Assembly: GCA_947570615.1 (NCBI GenBank)
Contig: CANOVJ010000025.1
Span: 1 to 49,077 of the forward strand
Origin: an uncultured Lachnospiraceae bacterium
Lineage (GTDB): Bacteria > Bacillota > Clostridia > Lachnospirales > Lachnospiraceae
DNA: 49,077 bases
Direction of reading: 5' to 3'
Below are positions 26,108 through 35,345 of this stretch, one piece after another (within the stretch, counting starts at the first letter, position 1; the number at the start of each line of letters is the position of its first letter). Position numbers and translations under genes: made by a program. The notes under the pieces are model-generated. The model had not been told where the DNA came from. It made no database searches and saw only the letters and a program-made list of their open reading frames with translations.

Positions 26108-27694
26108 TTATTCCACTCCTCTCATCTCACTCGTGCGGTTATCCTCCTGTGCGGCCGCAGGCTGAGCGTTCTCCTTCGCAGCCTCACCGGCCTGCGGGGG
26201 CGCTTCCTCCTCCACGGCCGGCCCGGCTGCCTCCGGCTCCTGTTCCAGCGGCGGCTGCGCGGTTTTCTCCTCCCAGACCAGCCACATACTGTCCGCAAAA
26301 TCCTTATAAATATTCCTGTAGGTCTTCTGCATCTGATCAAACCGGTACCCGGCGGACACTCTCTTATATCCATTTTCTCCCATCTCAAGCCGGAGTCTCT
26401 CGTCTCTTGCCAGCTTCACCATGGCACGGGCGATTTCCTCCACATTCATGATATGGGTGATGATGCCGGCCTCCCCGAAATCATCGTTTTCGCCAAGGAT
26501 CAGCCCCTTACAGTTTCCCACATCCGTGGCGATTACCGGCTTATGGGCCGCCAGGCTCTCCATGATCGTAAGCGGCTGTCCTTCGCTGATACTGGTCAGA
26601 AGCGTCATATCCATCCTGCCGTAATACTCCCGCACATCCACTTCCCCTGTAAAGACGATATCCGTTATCCCAAGGACCTCCGCCAGCTCAAAGCACTCTC
26701 CGGCATATTCCTCCTCCTCCTTCCAGGGCCCCATAATCCAGAGCTTTAAGGACGGCTCCCACTCTCTGGCAAAGGCGAAGGCCTGGATCATGGTCTTGAT
26801 ATCCTTGATCTGCGCTATGCGGACCACCGCGCCCACATTGATTTTTCCTTCATCCTCCTGGGTCTTTCCGGGAAGATCCGCAAAGCGCTCCACCGAAATC
26901 CCGTTGGGCGTCACCATGGTTTTTTCCACCGGACAGGAAAGCTCAAGCTGGAGCTTTCTCGCCTCCTCATACAGGCTGGTGACCAGATCCGCCCTCTCAT
27001 AGGCAAGAGAGGACATTTTATAAAACTGCTCAATCCAGATATTTTTGTAGATTCCCTCCACCCAGTCGGAACGGATCAGCTCCTCCTCCCGCTCCCGGGT
27101 ATAGATCCCGTGCTCCGAGATCATAAGACGTCCGCCATGGATATATTTCGCCATGCTTCCCAGTATTCCGGCATAACCGGTTGACAGACAGTGATAGAGA
27201 TCCGCCTTTGGGATTTCCATCTGAAGGGTGACGAACAGCGGCAGATAAATCGAGCGCATGGTCCACAAAAAGTCGGTAAACACGATCTGGCTGTAGTTGA
27301 GCTTATAGTATTCCGTAACCGCGCTTAAAAAATCCTCACCCATCAGCAGATCGTTCAGAGAACGGCTCTTTTTCTGAAAAAAGTCAAAGAGCCTCTCCCA
27401 TTCCACCTGTTCGCCCAGAAGAAGGCTCCGCAGGGCCTGATACTCCTCCCTGCTCATCCTGCTTTTGCGGCGTCTCCTTCTGCCCCAGTCCGCGTCGTCC
27501 AGATACAGCTCATGAACCTCCGTCACATTCTCCGGAAGCTCAAGGGCAAACTTTCCACGCAGAGAACGGTTCGCCACGATCGCGAGTATAATAAACTCCT
27601 GCTCCGGAAAGGAGCGTATCAGGCTGTCCACCCAGCTTGACATACCTCCTACCGAATAGGGATAACATCCCTCCGCTACGATACAAATTTTCAT
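26108..27694 (-). CDS. pelF: PelF, cytosolic GT4 polymerase of Pel polysaccharide
   Basis: A retaining glycosyltransferase of 528 residues that, in characterised Pel systems, polymerises N-acetylated hexosamines from UDP-sugars. It starts KICIVAEGCYPYSVGGMSSW, the diagnostic PelF N-terminus. It has VVRIAQIKDIKTMIQAFAFA in the donor domain and the EX7E motif in ISEGQPLTIMESLAAHKP. The protein is extended at its C-terminus by about 50 Pro/Ala/Glu-rich residues that look disordered. Ribosome site GGGGG, 6 nt upstream. It lies between the DUF2194 gene and pelG. Confidence 0.92.
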   Translation of the reverse strand: MKICIVAEGCYPYSVGGMSSWVDSLIRSFPEQEFIILAIVANRSLRGKFALELPENVTEVHELYLDDADWGRRRRRKSRMSREEYQALRSLLLGEQVEWERLFDFFQKKSRSLNDLLMGEDFLSAVTEYYKLNYSQIVFTDFLWTMRSIYLPLFVTLQMEIPKADLYHCLSTGYAGILGSMAKYIHGGRLMISEHGIYTREREEELIRSDWVEGIYKNIWIEQFYKMSSLAYERADLVTSLYEEARKLQLELSCPVEKTMVTPNGISVERFADLPGKTQEDEGKINVGAVVRIAQIKDIKTMIQAFAFAREWEPSLKLWIMGPWKEEEEYAGECFELAEVLGITDIVFTGEVDVREYYGRMDMTLLTSISEGQPLTIMESLAAHKPVIATDVGNCKGLILGENDDFGEAGIITHIMNVEEIARAMVKLARDERLRLEMGENGYKRVSAGYRFDQMQKTYRNIYKDFADSMWLVWEEKTAQPPLEQEPEAAGPAVEEEAPPQAGEAAKENAQPAAAQEDNRTSEMRGVE

Positions 27695-27704
27695 CCTTAT
27701 CCCC

Positions 27705-29567
27705 CTAATAGATATAACGGAAAGCTACGGACGGCTTAAGCGCGATCTCAACCTGCGCGCTGTCAGCCTCGATCAGATAAGCGTCCTCCTCCAGCTTCCG
27801 GAAAGCGCCGCCATCCACATGATCAATGGTCTCCCCGTGGGTCCGCAGGATAAACCAGACCGGTTCATCCGTCTTACTGACCTCAAGACAAACCGTGTCC
27901 TGCTCCCTCTCATCCCTGTAATCCAGGGCGAGGAAATTGCGGATTCTGCCATCACACTCCGAGACTGTCGTTCCGTCAAACGCCCGGAAGTTCCCGTAAT
28001 AGCGCTCCGCATTCCAGCTGAACACATCCGCAAGCATCTTCCAGTCCGCGTCATTTTCTCCCGGCCATGCGACATAAAGCATGTTGACCATAAAGCTGGT
28101 ATAGCCAAGGGCTGTCTCCACACTCTTTACCCGTAAATCCTGCTGATAGGTGTGTCTGAGTCCATCCACCACGCCGCCCTGCCTGGTCACATCCTCCGTC
28201 TCATAGCCTATCAGATCACTGCTCCCGTCATAATCCTTTACCACCGTTCTGACCGCCAGGAGCAGATCGTCCGAGAGCGCCTGCCTGACCTCCTGCGCCG
28301 CCATATTTCCCGCATAGAAGGAGGAAAACTGGTAATCGGGAACCGCCTCCATCATGAACTCATTATCCTCCATCAGCTTCTGGGCGATGGGCGTGCCGGA
28401 AATGCTGATTCCCGAAAGCCCCGCCTCCGCCTTCTGCTCATTGATCAGCTTCATATCCCGCAGAAGAGTTTCCGTTTCGGGATAATTGTAATCCGTATAG
28501 TCGAACTGCGGCGAAAGCATACAGGAAAGACCCAGCTCATTTTCCCGATACACCGTAACGATATCGGGCCAGATCACATCCCGCATAAGCTCCGGCAGCG
28601 GCTGGTTATAGCGGGAGCGTATCACATCGTCATTCTCCGCAGCCATGCCCGGATAGTTGACAAATACCATATTCTGCGCGTTAACCACCGGATAGATCTC
28701 ATAGGGGCTCATCTCCGCAGCCATGGCTGAGAGAATCCCCAGTCCCGCGGCATCCTCCAGATATCCCCCGTTTACCGCGAACACAAACGCCGTTCCGCAT
28801 CCCTTCCTCCAGATCACGGCCGGATAATCGATTACTCCCGGACGCTCATCCTCAATCATCCCCCGCATGTATATCTTTGTCCCCACCCCGAGCGTATACC
28901 AGGGAAAGGTCAGCTCCAAATCCTGAATCCCGCTCTGTGTTTCTTCCTTATAAAGCATCTCGCCTCCCAGCAGAAATCCCTTAAAAAGATGGAGCCCGGA
29001 CACAGTGGTCTGCTCCTGCCGCACCTGCGTGATCCCCAGAAGCTCCTTAAGGCCCGGATGGGCGTCAACCACAGACACGTCCGGCAGCTTTAAGAAGACC
29101 AGATTGATCCCCGCCTCCACACAGTCCTTAAGACGCTCATATTCCTTTTCCTTATCCCAGTCGATTCCCGAAGGGTCGATCAGAAGCATCTGCGGAAGAA
29201 AGCGGGCCTGCATCCATCCGGCGGCCTCGAACTGATCCAGCGTCTCATAGCTCCTGATATCCCGTTTGGTGTAAACCGTCCAGGCATTGACCACCTGCGC
29301 GGACGCCTCCCCCTCAGAGCCGATGTACACTGCCAGTTTCCGGGTATCGTCGGCCACACTCTCCGGCCCGCCCTGCAGGGCAATTCCTTCCCCGTTTTGC
29401 GCGGGTCTCCATGCGCTGCTGCTGTCAGGGAGGTTCTCCATATTCACCACATACGAATTTTCCTCATAATCGTTCCATTTTTCCAGCGCAACATTGGAAA
29501 ACTGAAAGAGGAAAAATATAATAAGCATGACTATCGTTATTGTAAAATAATCCCGACGTGATACCAT
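27705..29567 (-). CDS. DUF2194 protein, in the place of PelA deacetylase
   Basis: A 620-residue protein with one N-terminal membrane helix (about residues 8-27) and a large extracytoplasmic body. I recognise it as DUF2194-type. The second half starts near LGLSCMLSPQFDYTDYNYPE, where an acidic segment could correspond to the first metal motif of NodB-like deacetylases. The canonical TFDD and HxxxH motifs are not seen, so activity is uncertain. In the described Bacillus pel operon this slot holds a PelA deacetylase-domain protein. GAGGAG is 9 nt before the ATG. It is cotranscribed with pelE and pelF. Confidence 0.72.
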   Translation of the reverse strand: MVSRRDYFTITIVMLIIFFLFQFSNVALEKWNDYEENSYVVNMENLPDSSSAWRPAQNGEGIALQGGPESVADDTRKLAVYIGSEGEASAQVVNAWTVYTKRDIRSYETLDQFEAAGWMQARFLPQMLLIDPSGIDWDKEKEYERLKDCVEAGINLVFLKLPDVSVVDAHPGLKELLGITQVRQEQTTVSGLHLFKGFLLGGEMLYKEETQSGIQDLELTFPWYTLGVGTKIYMRGMIEDERPGVIDYPAVIWRKGCGTAFVFAVNGGYLEDAAGLGILSAMAAEMSPYEIYPVVNAQNMVFVNYPGMAAENDDVIRSRYNQPLPELMRDVIWPDIVTVYRENELGLSCMLSPQFDYTDYNYPETETLLRDMKLINEQKAEAGLSGISISGTPIAQKLMEDNEFMMEAVPDYQFSSFYAGNMAAQEVRQALSDDLLLAVRTVVKDYDGSSDLIGYETEDVTRQGGVVDGLRHTYQQDLRVKSVETALGYTSFMVNMLYVAWPGENDADWKMLADVFSWNAERYYGNFRAFDGTTVSECDGRIRNFLALDYRDEREQDTVCLEVSKTDEPVWFILRTHGETIDHVDGGAFRKLEEDAYLIEADSAQVEIALKPSVAFRYIY

Positions 29568-29580
29568 CTTGCGTCTCTCC

Positions 29581-30540
29581 TCAGCTAAAAATCCGGATCA
29601 GTTCCAGAGTCTCATTGTCAATTACAATATCGGAGCTTTTCAGTGCGTCGAGGGTCTGGAAAAAGGCTTCCCTGTTCTTCGACGTGAAATAGAGCTTCAG
29701 CCTGCAGGTGTAAGAGATCAGCTCCTGTGGATACTGCTGCGAGAGCCGGATACACCACTTTTCGGAAAGGGCATAATCCTTCAGCTCCATCAGACGAAGG
29801 GCCACCCCTTCATACTGCTCCGGCGCAATCTTTTCGGGGGCTTTCTTATAAAGGCTCTCCGCCGCCTCCTCCATCATCCGGACAAACTTCTCCTGCTCAG
29901 GGTCCGTAAACACCTTCTGCTTTAAAACATCATCCATAAATCCCAGCAGCTCTTCCTCGCAGCCGGTCTCATCCTCTTCCTGCTCCTTCATCCGGACAGC
30001 GAGCCTCTGCACCCTCATGCGGAACCGACTCAGCTCATCGCTTAAGATGGAAGCCGCATAGTGGGCCGACTCGGAATCCTCCGTATCCAGCGCCAGCGCA
30101 ATGGAGGAGAGCGACTGGTCGATCTTTCCCCGCAGAGCGCTGAGCATGGCCGTGCGGAGATTTTTCTTATCTCCCACAGCGATGGCCTCCTCAATGGAGA
30201 CCACGTTCCGCTCTCTCTCCTCGTCCGCCTTAAGCTGTGTCCTCACACGCTCCTTACTGAAAATAACGTCCTCAATATCCATCTGAAAACGGAAGATGGT
30301 GAGATAGAGAAGATGCGCCGTGAAAAAGAACACCGGCCCGATCACCGGGCAGAACACCATCACAAGAAACCGGAGCAGATAACTTCTCCGGTTATCGCGC
30401 AGAATCTCCGCCTCGCCCTCCTTCTTCCTGTGCCGCACCGGCACAATAATCAGCACGCCGCACAGAAGATAGAGGAGCGCTACCAGCAGATTGATCAGAA
30501 ATACCACCACAAAAATATGCTCCTGCCCCGTCAGCGTCAT
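29581..30540 (-). CDS. pelE: PelE-like membrane/helical-repeat protein
   Basis: A 319-residue protein with two N-terminal membrane helices (about residues 9-32 and 52-80) and an all-helical cytosolic part. This contains RNVVSIEEAIAVGDKKNLR and TPR-like helices near the end (RLMELKDYALSEKWCIRLSQ). The layout and the conserved RNVVSIEEA segment match PelE of Gram-positive pel loci, where PelE bridges PelD and PelF in the membrane complex. The start overlaps the pelD stop by 4 nt (ATGA). The assignment rests on architecture and context. Confidence 0.8.
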   Translation of the reverse strand: MTLTGQEHIFVVVFLINLLVALLYLLCGVLIIVPVRHRKKEGEAEILRDNRRSYLLRFLVMVFCPVIGPVFFFTAHLLYLTIFRFQMDIEDVIFSKERVRTQLKADEERERNVVSIEEAIAVGDKKNLRTAMLSALRGKIDQSLSSIALALDTEDSESAHYAASILSDELSRFRMRVQRLAVRMKEQEEDETGCEEELLGFMDDVLKQKVFTDPEQEKFVRMMEEAAESLYKKAPEKIAPEQYEGVALRLMELKDYALSEKWCIRLSQQYPQELISYTCRLKLYFTSKNREAFFQTLDALKSSDIVIDNETLELIRIFS

Positions 30541-32717
30541 ATCTGCGCCCCCTCTCTCGGACTGCTCTCAAGGCCTGACTTCCTGAAACGCTCCATCACG
30601 CCCCTGGCGTTCTCCTCATCCGTGTTGGAGAGAAGGACATAGAGCCTGCCGTCCTTTGAGATTCCCATATAGTCTGTCTGACGGATGCCGCCTCCAAGTA
30701 TCTTCACCGCCTGCTTTATGCCCACTGCCTGCGTATGGATTTCCAGCAGGGTACACTCGGTGAGCCCCTCGCTTCTGGCCTCGAAGAAGGCTTTCACCAG
30801 AACGGCGAAGGCATCCCTGGCGAGCACGTTGGTTCCCTCCAGATAACGCTGGCTGGTGAGCACCTCCAGATAGCGATTGGAACGCACCACCGCGTTCTGG
30901 ATCAGAGAGCCCACGATGGTCAGACGATTGGCCTCCCCCAGCGTCATACGCTGCCACGGGATTCCCCAGATCATCAGAATCAGTTCCATCTTGTCTTCTG
31001 TGTAAACGGCCCCTGCCATCAGGGGCAGCTTATCGTCCATATCCTTATTAATGAAAACGTGACGCTCCTTAAGCTCCGTGTACATTTTCTCCATGGCGGT
31101 ATATTTGATGGAATTTCCCAGCTTCCTGGCCTCCCTGGAGGTAAAGGAAAAAAGTCTGGCATAGTCCGCGTTTGCCACGGTATAGACCGCCACGTCCCGG
31201 CTGTCCATCAGCTCCCCCAACACTCTCGCCGCGTAAAAGAGCACCTCCTCCGGCGCATACAGCTCCAGACTGGAGGTAATATCGTAAATCTTCCCCAGAC
31301 TGTCACGCTGGCTCACAAGCTGCGACTCAAAGCCCTGCTTCATCCTGACATTGCTGTCGTTGATGTCGGAGATATCCTCCACCCGCCTCTGGAGATAACG
31401 GATCTCCTCCTCGTCATCCTTTTTTAACTGGTAAAGCTGATCCCTCATATAGCCTACCGCCATACCCACGATGAAAAGCTGCGCCATCCAGACATAGGTA
31501 TTGTGATCCAGTAAGATCTCAAAGCCGCTGTTTCCTCCCATCTCTCTGTAGCAATATCCCGCTATGGCCAGCAGAGAGGAAAACACCGCCTGACGCTGCC
31601 CGTGTACGATGGCAAACAAAAGCACATAGAGAAGATAAAAGTCCAGCCGGGCAAAATACTCGCTTCCGGCAGTGCTGTTATTCAGGATAAAAAACGGGAT
31701 AAAGCAGATCATATTTTCCACAAACGGGAACAGACTTCCCAGCACCCCCTTAAGGGTATGCCATATCCTTCCCATAGTCCCGCCGCCCTTATCCTCCGCA
31801 TGAATAAAGGAATCCTTATACCGGTTTATGTAATGGACCACATTCTCCACACCGGTCTCACAGTGGGTGAAGATCTGTTGCGTGTACTCCTGCTCATAGC
31901 TGCCCGTATCGAGTATCACCCGGCGTTTCTCCCCCACGGAATTATTGACCACCTGGACGCCTGCTCCCAGCCCCTTTGCCACCAGATCCGCAAGCTTCAT
32001 CTCGCTGATCTCCTCCCCGGAGGAAATGTGATAGCAGGAGCGCGCCGTCTTCTCCTTCTCCATCACTCTGTAGGCCAGCTCCACGGCGTCGTTTAAGTAG
32101 ATCATGGAAAAAATATTCCGGTCGCTTGCAGAAATCTTCCCGGTTTTGAGTCCCTCAAGGCAGAGTCTGAAGCAGGGATTGCTCTCCTCCTGCCCCTTCA
32201 GGGGAATCCCGTAAAGATGGTCAAACCGGAGAATAACCGTATCCAGCCCCTGCATCCTCCTGTAGTTGTCGCAGATCTCCTCCCCCTGCGCCAGGGCCAG
32301 CGCCTTAAAGCCGCTGGGCGATACGCTCTCGCTCTCGGGGATATTGTCCTGATAGGAACGGCTGTACACCTCATGGGAGGAAAAATACACGAAACGTCCC
32401 TTTCCCACCACGGAGTATGCCGACATGATATTCATCAGCGCGGACGCATACCGGGTGGATTCCTGCCGGGCCCTGCGCCAGTCGAAATTCGTGTCGAACG
32501 CACCCATAAACACCACCATGTCCGGGCTCACGCTCTCGAATACATCCTTGACGCTCTCGTCCTCGTAGGGAAAATCGTATCTCTCAAAGACACGCTTATA
32601 AGAAAAACGCTTATCCCTGCGCCCCGTCAAAAGATAAATGCGATGACCACTCTTATTCAATTTGTCAATCACGGCATCCGTCATCCTGCTGCCGCCGCCA
32701 ATTAATAATACATTCAC
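30537..32717 (-). CDS. pelD: PelD c-di-GMP receptor fused to an N-terminal SDR (epimerase-like) domain
   Basis: A 726-residue fusion. Residues 1-305 are an extended-SDR Rossmann domain beginning VNVLLIGGGSRM, with the late LRFDHLYGIPLKGQ. The usual YxxxK catalytic pair is not found after YFSSHEVYSRSYQ, so catalysis is doubtful. Four membrane helices (about 328-426) are followed by a coiled coil, a GAF domain and a degenerate GGDEF. The GGDEF keeps the inhibitory c-di-GMP site RQTD (679-682), while GGDEF itself reads KDGRL (688-692), as expected of a receptor without cyclase activity. The GTG start was chosen because SDR proteins begin at this point; a TTG at 32762 is possible but lacks a ribosome site. 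First gene of the pel operon. Confidence 0.88.
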   Translation of the reverse strand: MNVLLIGGGSRMTDAVIDKLNKSGHRIYLLTGRRDKRFSYKRVFERYDFPYEDESVKDVFESVSPDMVVFMGAFDTNFDWRRARQESTRYASALMNIMSAYSVVGKGRFVYFSSHEVYSRSYQDNIPESESVSPSGFKALALAQGEEICDNYRRMQGLDTVILRFDHLYGIPLKGQEESNPCFRLCLEGLKTGKISASDRNIFSMIYLNDAVELAYRVMEKEKTARSCYHISSGEEISEMKLADLVAKGLGAGVQVVNNSVGEKRRVILDTGSYEQEYTQQIFTHCETGVENVVHYINRYKDSFIHAEDKGGGTMGRIWHTLKGVLGSLFPFVENMICFIPFFILNNSTAGSEYFARLDFYLLYVLLFAIVHGQRQAVFSSLLAIAGYCYREMGGNSGFEILLDHNTYVWMAQLFIVGMAVGYMRDQLYQLKKDDEEEIRYLQRRVEDISDINDSNVRMKQGFESQLVSQRDSLGKIYDITSSLELYAPEEVLFYAARVLGELMDSRDVAVYTVANADYARLFSFTSREARKLGNSIKYTAMEKMYTELKERHVFINKDMDDKLPLMAGAVYTEDKMELILMIWGIPWQRMTLGEANRLTIVGSLIQNAVVRSNRYLEVLTSQRYLEGTNVLARDAFAVLVKAFFEARSEGLTECTLLEIHTQAVGIKQAVKILGGGIRQTDYMGISKDGRLYVLLSNTDEENARGVMERFRKSGLESSPREGAQI

Positions 32718-32852
32718 CGTCGTTTTTCCATCCTTTATAATATTTTCCGATTTTTCAGGCAATCCCGGACGATGACAGTGCTCTCCATCGCCGCGGAAAA
32801 TTGTACGAAATCAGAATTATGTCCAGTGTCAGAAAAATCTCTAATATTACTT

Positions 32853-32881
32853 ATTATACACATACAGGGATGTAATTGCAA
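32853..32881 (-). promoter_or_regulatory. Sigma-A promoter of the pel operon
   Basis: Minus strand TTGCAA (32876-32881), a 17-nt spacer and a perfect TATAAT (32853-32858). The leader to the pelD start is about 130 nt. No known c-di-GMP riboswitch pattern was recognised in it, so c-di-GMP control is probably at the protein level through PelD. Confidence 0.75.
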
Positions 32882-32909
32882 CGTTAAAACCGAATATGGC
32901 ATCGTATAT

Positions 32910-32924
32910 TTCCATATAATGGAA
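32910..32924. promoter_or_regulatory. Palindrome upstream of the pel promoter
   Basis: TTCCAT, 3-nt spacer, ATGGAA, a perfect dyad inside an AT-rich extended imperfect palindrome, 29 nt upstream of the -35 box. It could be an activator site or the weak end of the upstream gene's transcript; there is no T-run. Confidence 0.35.
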
Positions 32925-32953
32925 TATATACTTATTGTTCTTTTTTCATAAAC

Positions 32954-35341
32954 CTAAAATACGCCAATATCCTGTTTCAGACAGTAACAGACGAAATTTT
33001 CGTCCTCATAATAGACCTGCATCTCCCAGGGATGGCTCTGCATATAGTCCTGGCACCAGTAATATGCTCTGGACTCCAGGATGGTACGGTTGTCGAAATC
33101 CTTGTAGGCGGACCAGGGATTGATGTACGCGTAGTTTACCTCTCCCCCGGCGGCCTGCTCTGAAACCTCCGACACGGTGATCCCGCCGCGCCTGCTCACA
33201 CCGGGAACGCCGGGATAGCGCTCCTCCCATGCGGCAGAGCCCTGGGGCACGGCCGGGTCGTCAAACAGCTCCGGATATTTATCCTCCGCCAGCCATGCAG
33301 GGCCGTCATAAAAACAGAACTGGCCATACTGAATCGGCTTTTTTTCTACATATATATAGACATACTCCGTGGGAATTCTGTAATTCTCATCCGCCAATGC
33401 CCGGACAAAATCCTGCAATTCCTCATGATACCCGTACCCCAGAACCTGACTTCGGTCATCCGTGGGGGATACGACCGTATACGTGTAGGCGGGAAGCGTT
33501 CTGATAATCGAGTCCGTCACCATCACCGCCGCCTCATAGCGGGAAACCTCGTCATACAGATATCCATGATAATTTCCCGTGATCACCGTCGCTCCGCAGA
33601 TGCCCGCCGCCGTCCAGACCGATAACCCCTGCAGGACACTGTCTCTGAATATAACAGCCAGCCCCAGAAACAGCACATCCAACGGCATCGCCGCAACAGC
33701 CAGCAGAAGCATGTGGCCGGTGGAGCACAGCCGCGGCGCATCCACAAGCTGGGGAAGTCCCAGTTCGGACGCCGCAAATGCCGTCACAAAAAGAACCGAG
33801 GCCAGAATCACCGGCGGATAGCCGCCCACGGCTTCCCTGAAACGTCCGTGGAAAGCCAGCCGCAGAAGAAACCACAGCAACAGGGAAACGAGTGTCAGCC
33901 CCGCAAACCGAAATCCCCTTTTCTCTCCGTATAAGGTTACATATCCCTCCCGGTAAAGCGCTCCCGCCTTCTGCCTGACATAGCCCGAAATTTTCCCGGC
34001 GCTTTGGGCCGCCTTCGCAAACGCCGCACTGTTTCCCGCCCCTTGCCGGCCGGCCTGCTTTCGGTTCAGCTCTTTGGTGTTTCGCGCACAGGCGATATCC
34101 ATCCTCCTCTGCTCCTGATACACCTCCATGCCGTCCTGATTCCAGGAAGCGCTCGCCGTAGGCCTTCCCGGATCATCCTCGCCCCGTATCACCTTAACCG
34201 CCCATTCCATGGAATCCTGAAAGGGAATGCCGGACGCAAATGCCGCTCCCATGGGAATCACCGCAACCGCCAGACCGGCCAGGGCCGCCGCGATCAGCGC
34301 AGGAAAATGCTCTCTTCTGAAAACCCTTCTGATCCGGAACAGGGCAAAGCAGACGCACACAAAGATGGCCATAATCGTCGTATAAAAATGCGTGGCAACA
34401 GACGCGGTAACCGACATCATGAACAGAAACAGATTCTCATCCAGATATAATCCGGATTTCCTCTCCTTCTCCTCTCCGGATCTTCCCGCCCTCAAATAAC
34501 GCGTCATGTAAAGGGCACAGAGAAACTCCGTATGCAGGCCAAATTCCATGGGCAGCGTCCACTGCAGGCGGGATATACTTGCCAGCGCTTCGGTGTTCTT
34601 TATATCCAGGAACAAAAACGCCCCCAGGACAAACAGCGGCACACAGCGCCAGTGAAATACCTCCCGCATCAGAAAATATGCCGCGGTCAGAAATACGATT
34701 ACATGTATGGGCTGCAGAAACAGCAGGATACTGTAAATCCGGACGCCCGTCAGCGTGTGCAGACTGTAGACAAAGCAGTGCATCGCCTCCGGATAGATCC
34801 CGTCGTAAAATATCTGTCCCTCCACCAGTCCATAGATCCAGGCGTGATGGGTATACAGATCCCCGAATCCATACATGTAATTCTGAAATGCGGAATGAGA
34901 AAAATAAACCATCGCAAAAAGCAGCAGGAGGGCGAACAGGGCATACTCCGCAAGGCGCGGACGCATTTTCCGCCGGATCCGGGACAGATATCCTCCGGCC
35001 CTGCCTGCGGCGTCCGCCCAGGTAAACTCCTCCCCGAGAAGATATTCTGCCAGGTTCTGAAGCCGGAAGATATATCTTCGCCCAAAATTACCGGCCAGCG
35101 CAGCCAGAAAAACGCCGTAAAAAGCGCAGAAGACCACCCTCTGATTGAGAAGATGAAATACGCCGGGTATGAGAATCGCCGTGTTTACAATGACGATCTG
35201 CACGGTAACGCAGAAGCCAAACCGGTATCCTGCGCTCTTCCTCCTCAGATGAGCGCCAAAGACCACCGACGGCCACACGAACATCAGAAACACATAGCCT
35301 CCCAGTACCTTCAGATATTCCAGTATCCAGTATAATGTCAC
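32954..35341 (-). CDS. Large multi-spanning membrane protein, paralog B, function unknown
   Basis: A 795-residue paralog of 18842-21310. It shares LYWILEYLKVLGGYVFLMFV, VWPSVVFGAHL, LVEGQIFYDGIYPEAMHCFV, the central helices and the soluble tail ending WEMQVYYEDENFVCY. The GTG start (35339-35341) is supported by GGAGG 7 nt upstream and by alignment with the paralog start. A linker of about 70 residues (RPTASASWNQDGMEVYQEQR and onward) replaces the shorter linker of paralog A. Last gene of the second glycan operon, 4 nt after the GT2 gene. A GT-C or polymerase/ligase role is possible but unproven. Confidence 0.7.
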   Translation of the reverse strand: MTLYWILEYLKVLGGYVFLMFVWPSVVFGAHLRRKSAGYRFGFCVTVQIVIVNTAILIPGVFHLLNQRVVFCAFYGVFLAALAGNFGRRYIFRLQNLAEYLLGEEFTWADAAGRAGGYLSRIRRKMRPRLAEYALFALLLLFAMVYFSHSAFQNYMYGFGDLYTHHAWIYGLVEGQIFYDGIYPEAMHCFVYSLHTLTGVRIYSILLFLQPIHVIVFLTAAYFLMREVFHWRCVPLFVLGAFLFLDIKNTEALASISRLQWTLPMEFGLHTEFLCALYMTRYLRAGRSGEEKERKSGLYLDENLFLFMMSVTASVATHFYTTIMAIFVCVCFALFRIRRVFRREHFPALIAAALAGLAVAVIPMGAAFASGIPFQDSMEWAVKVIRGEDDPGRPTASASWNQDGMEVYQEQRRMDIACARNTKELNRKQAGRQGAGNSAAFAKAAQSAGKISGYVRQKAGALYREGYVTLYGEKRGFRFAGLTLVSLLLWFLLRLAFHGRFREAVGGYPPVILASVLFVTAFAASELGLPQLVDAPRLCSTGHMLLLAVAAMPLDVLFLGLAVIFRDSVLQGLSVWTAAGICGATVITGNYHGYLYDEVSRYEAAVMVTDSIIRTLPAYTYTVVSPTDDRSQVLGYGYHEELQDFVRALADENYRIPTEYVYIYVEKKPIQYGQFCFYDGPAWLAEDKYPELFDDPAVPQGSAAWEERYPGVPGVSRRGGITVSEVSEQAAGGEVNYAYINPWSAYKDFDNRTILESRAYYWCQDYMQSHPWEMQVYYEDENFVCYCLKQDIGVF

Positions 35342-35345
35342 TCTC

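Noticed and set aside
32718-32850. c-di-GMP riboswitch in the pelD leader
   Set aside because: I found neither the GEMM-I nor the GEMM-II conserved core in the ~130-nt leader; the protein already carries the receptor site.
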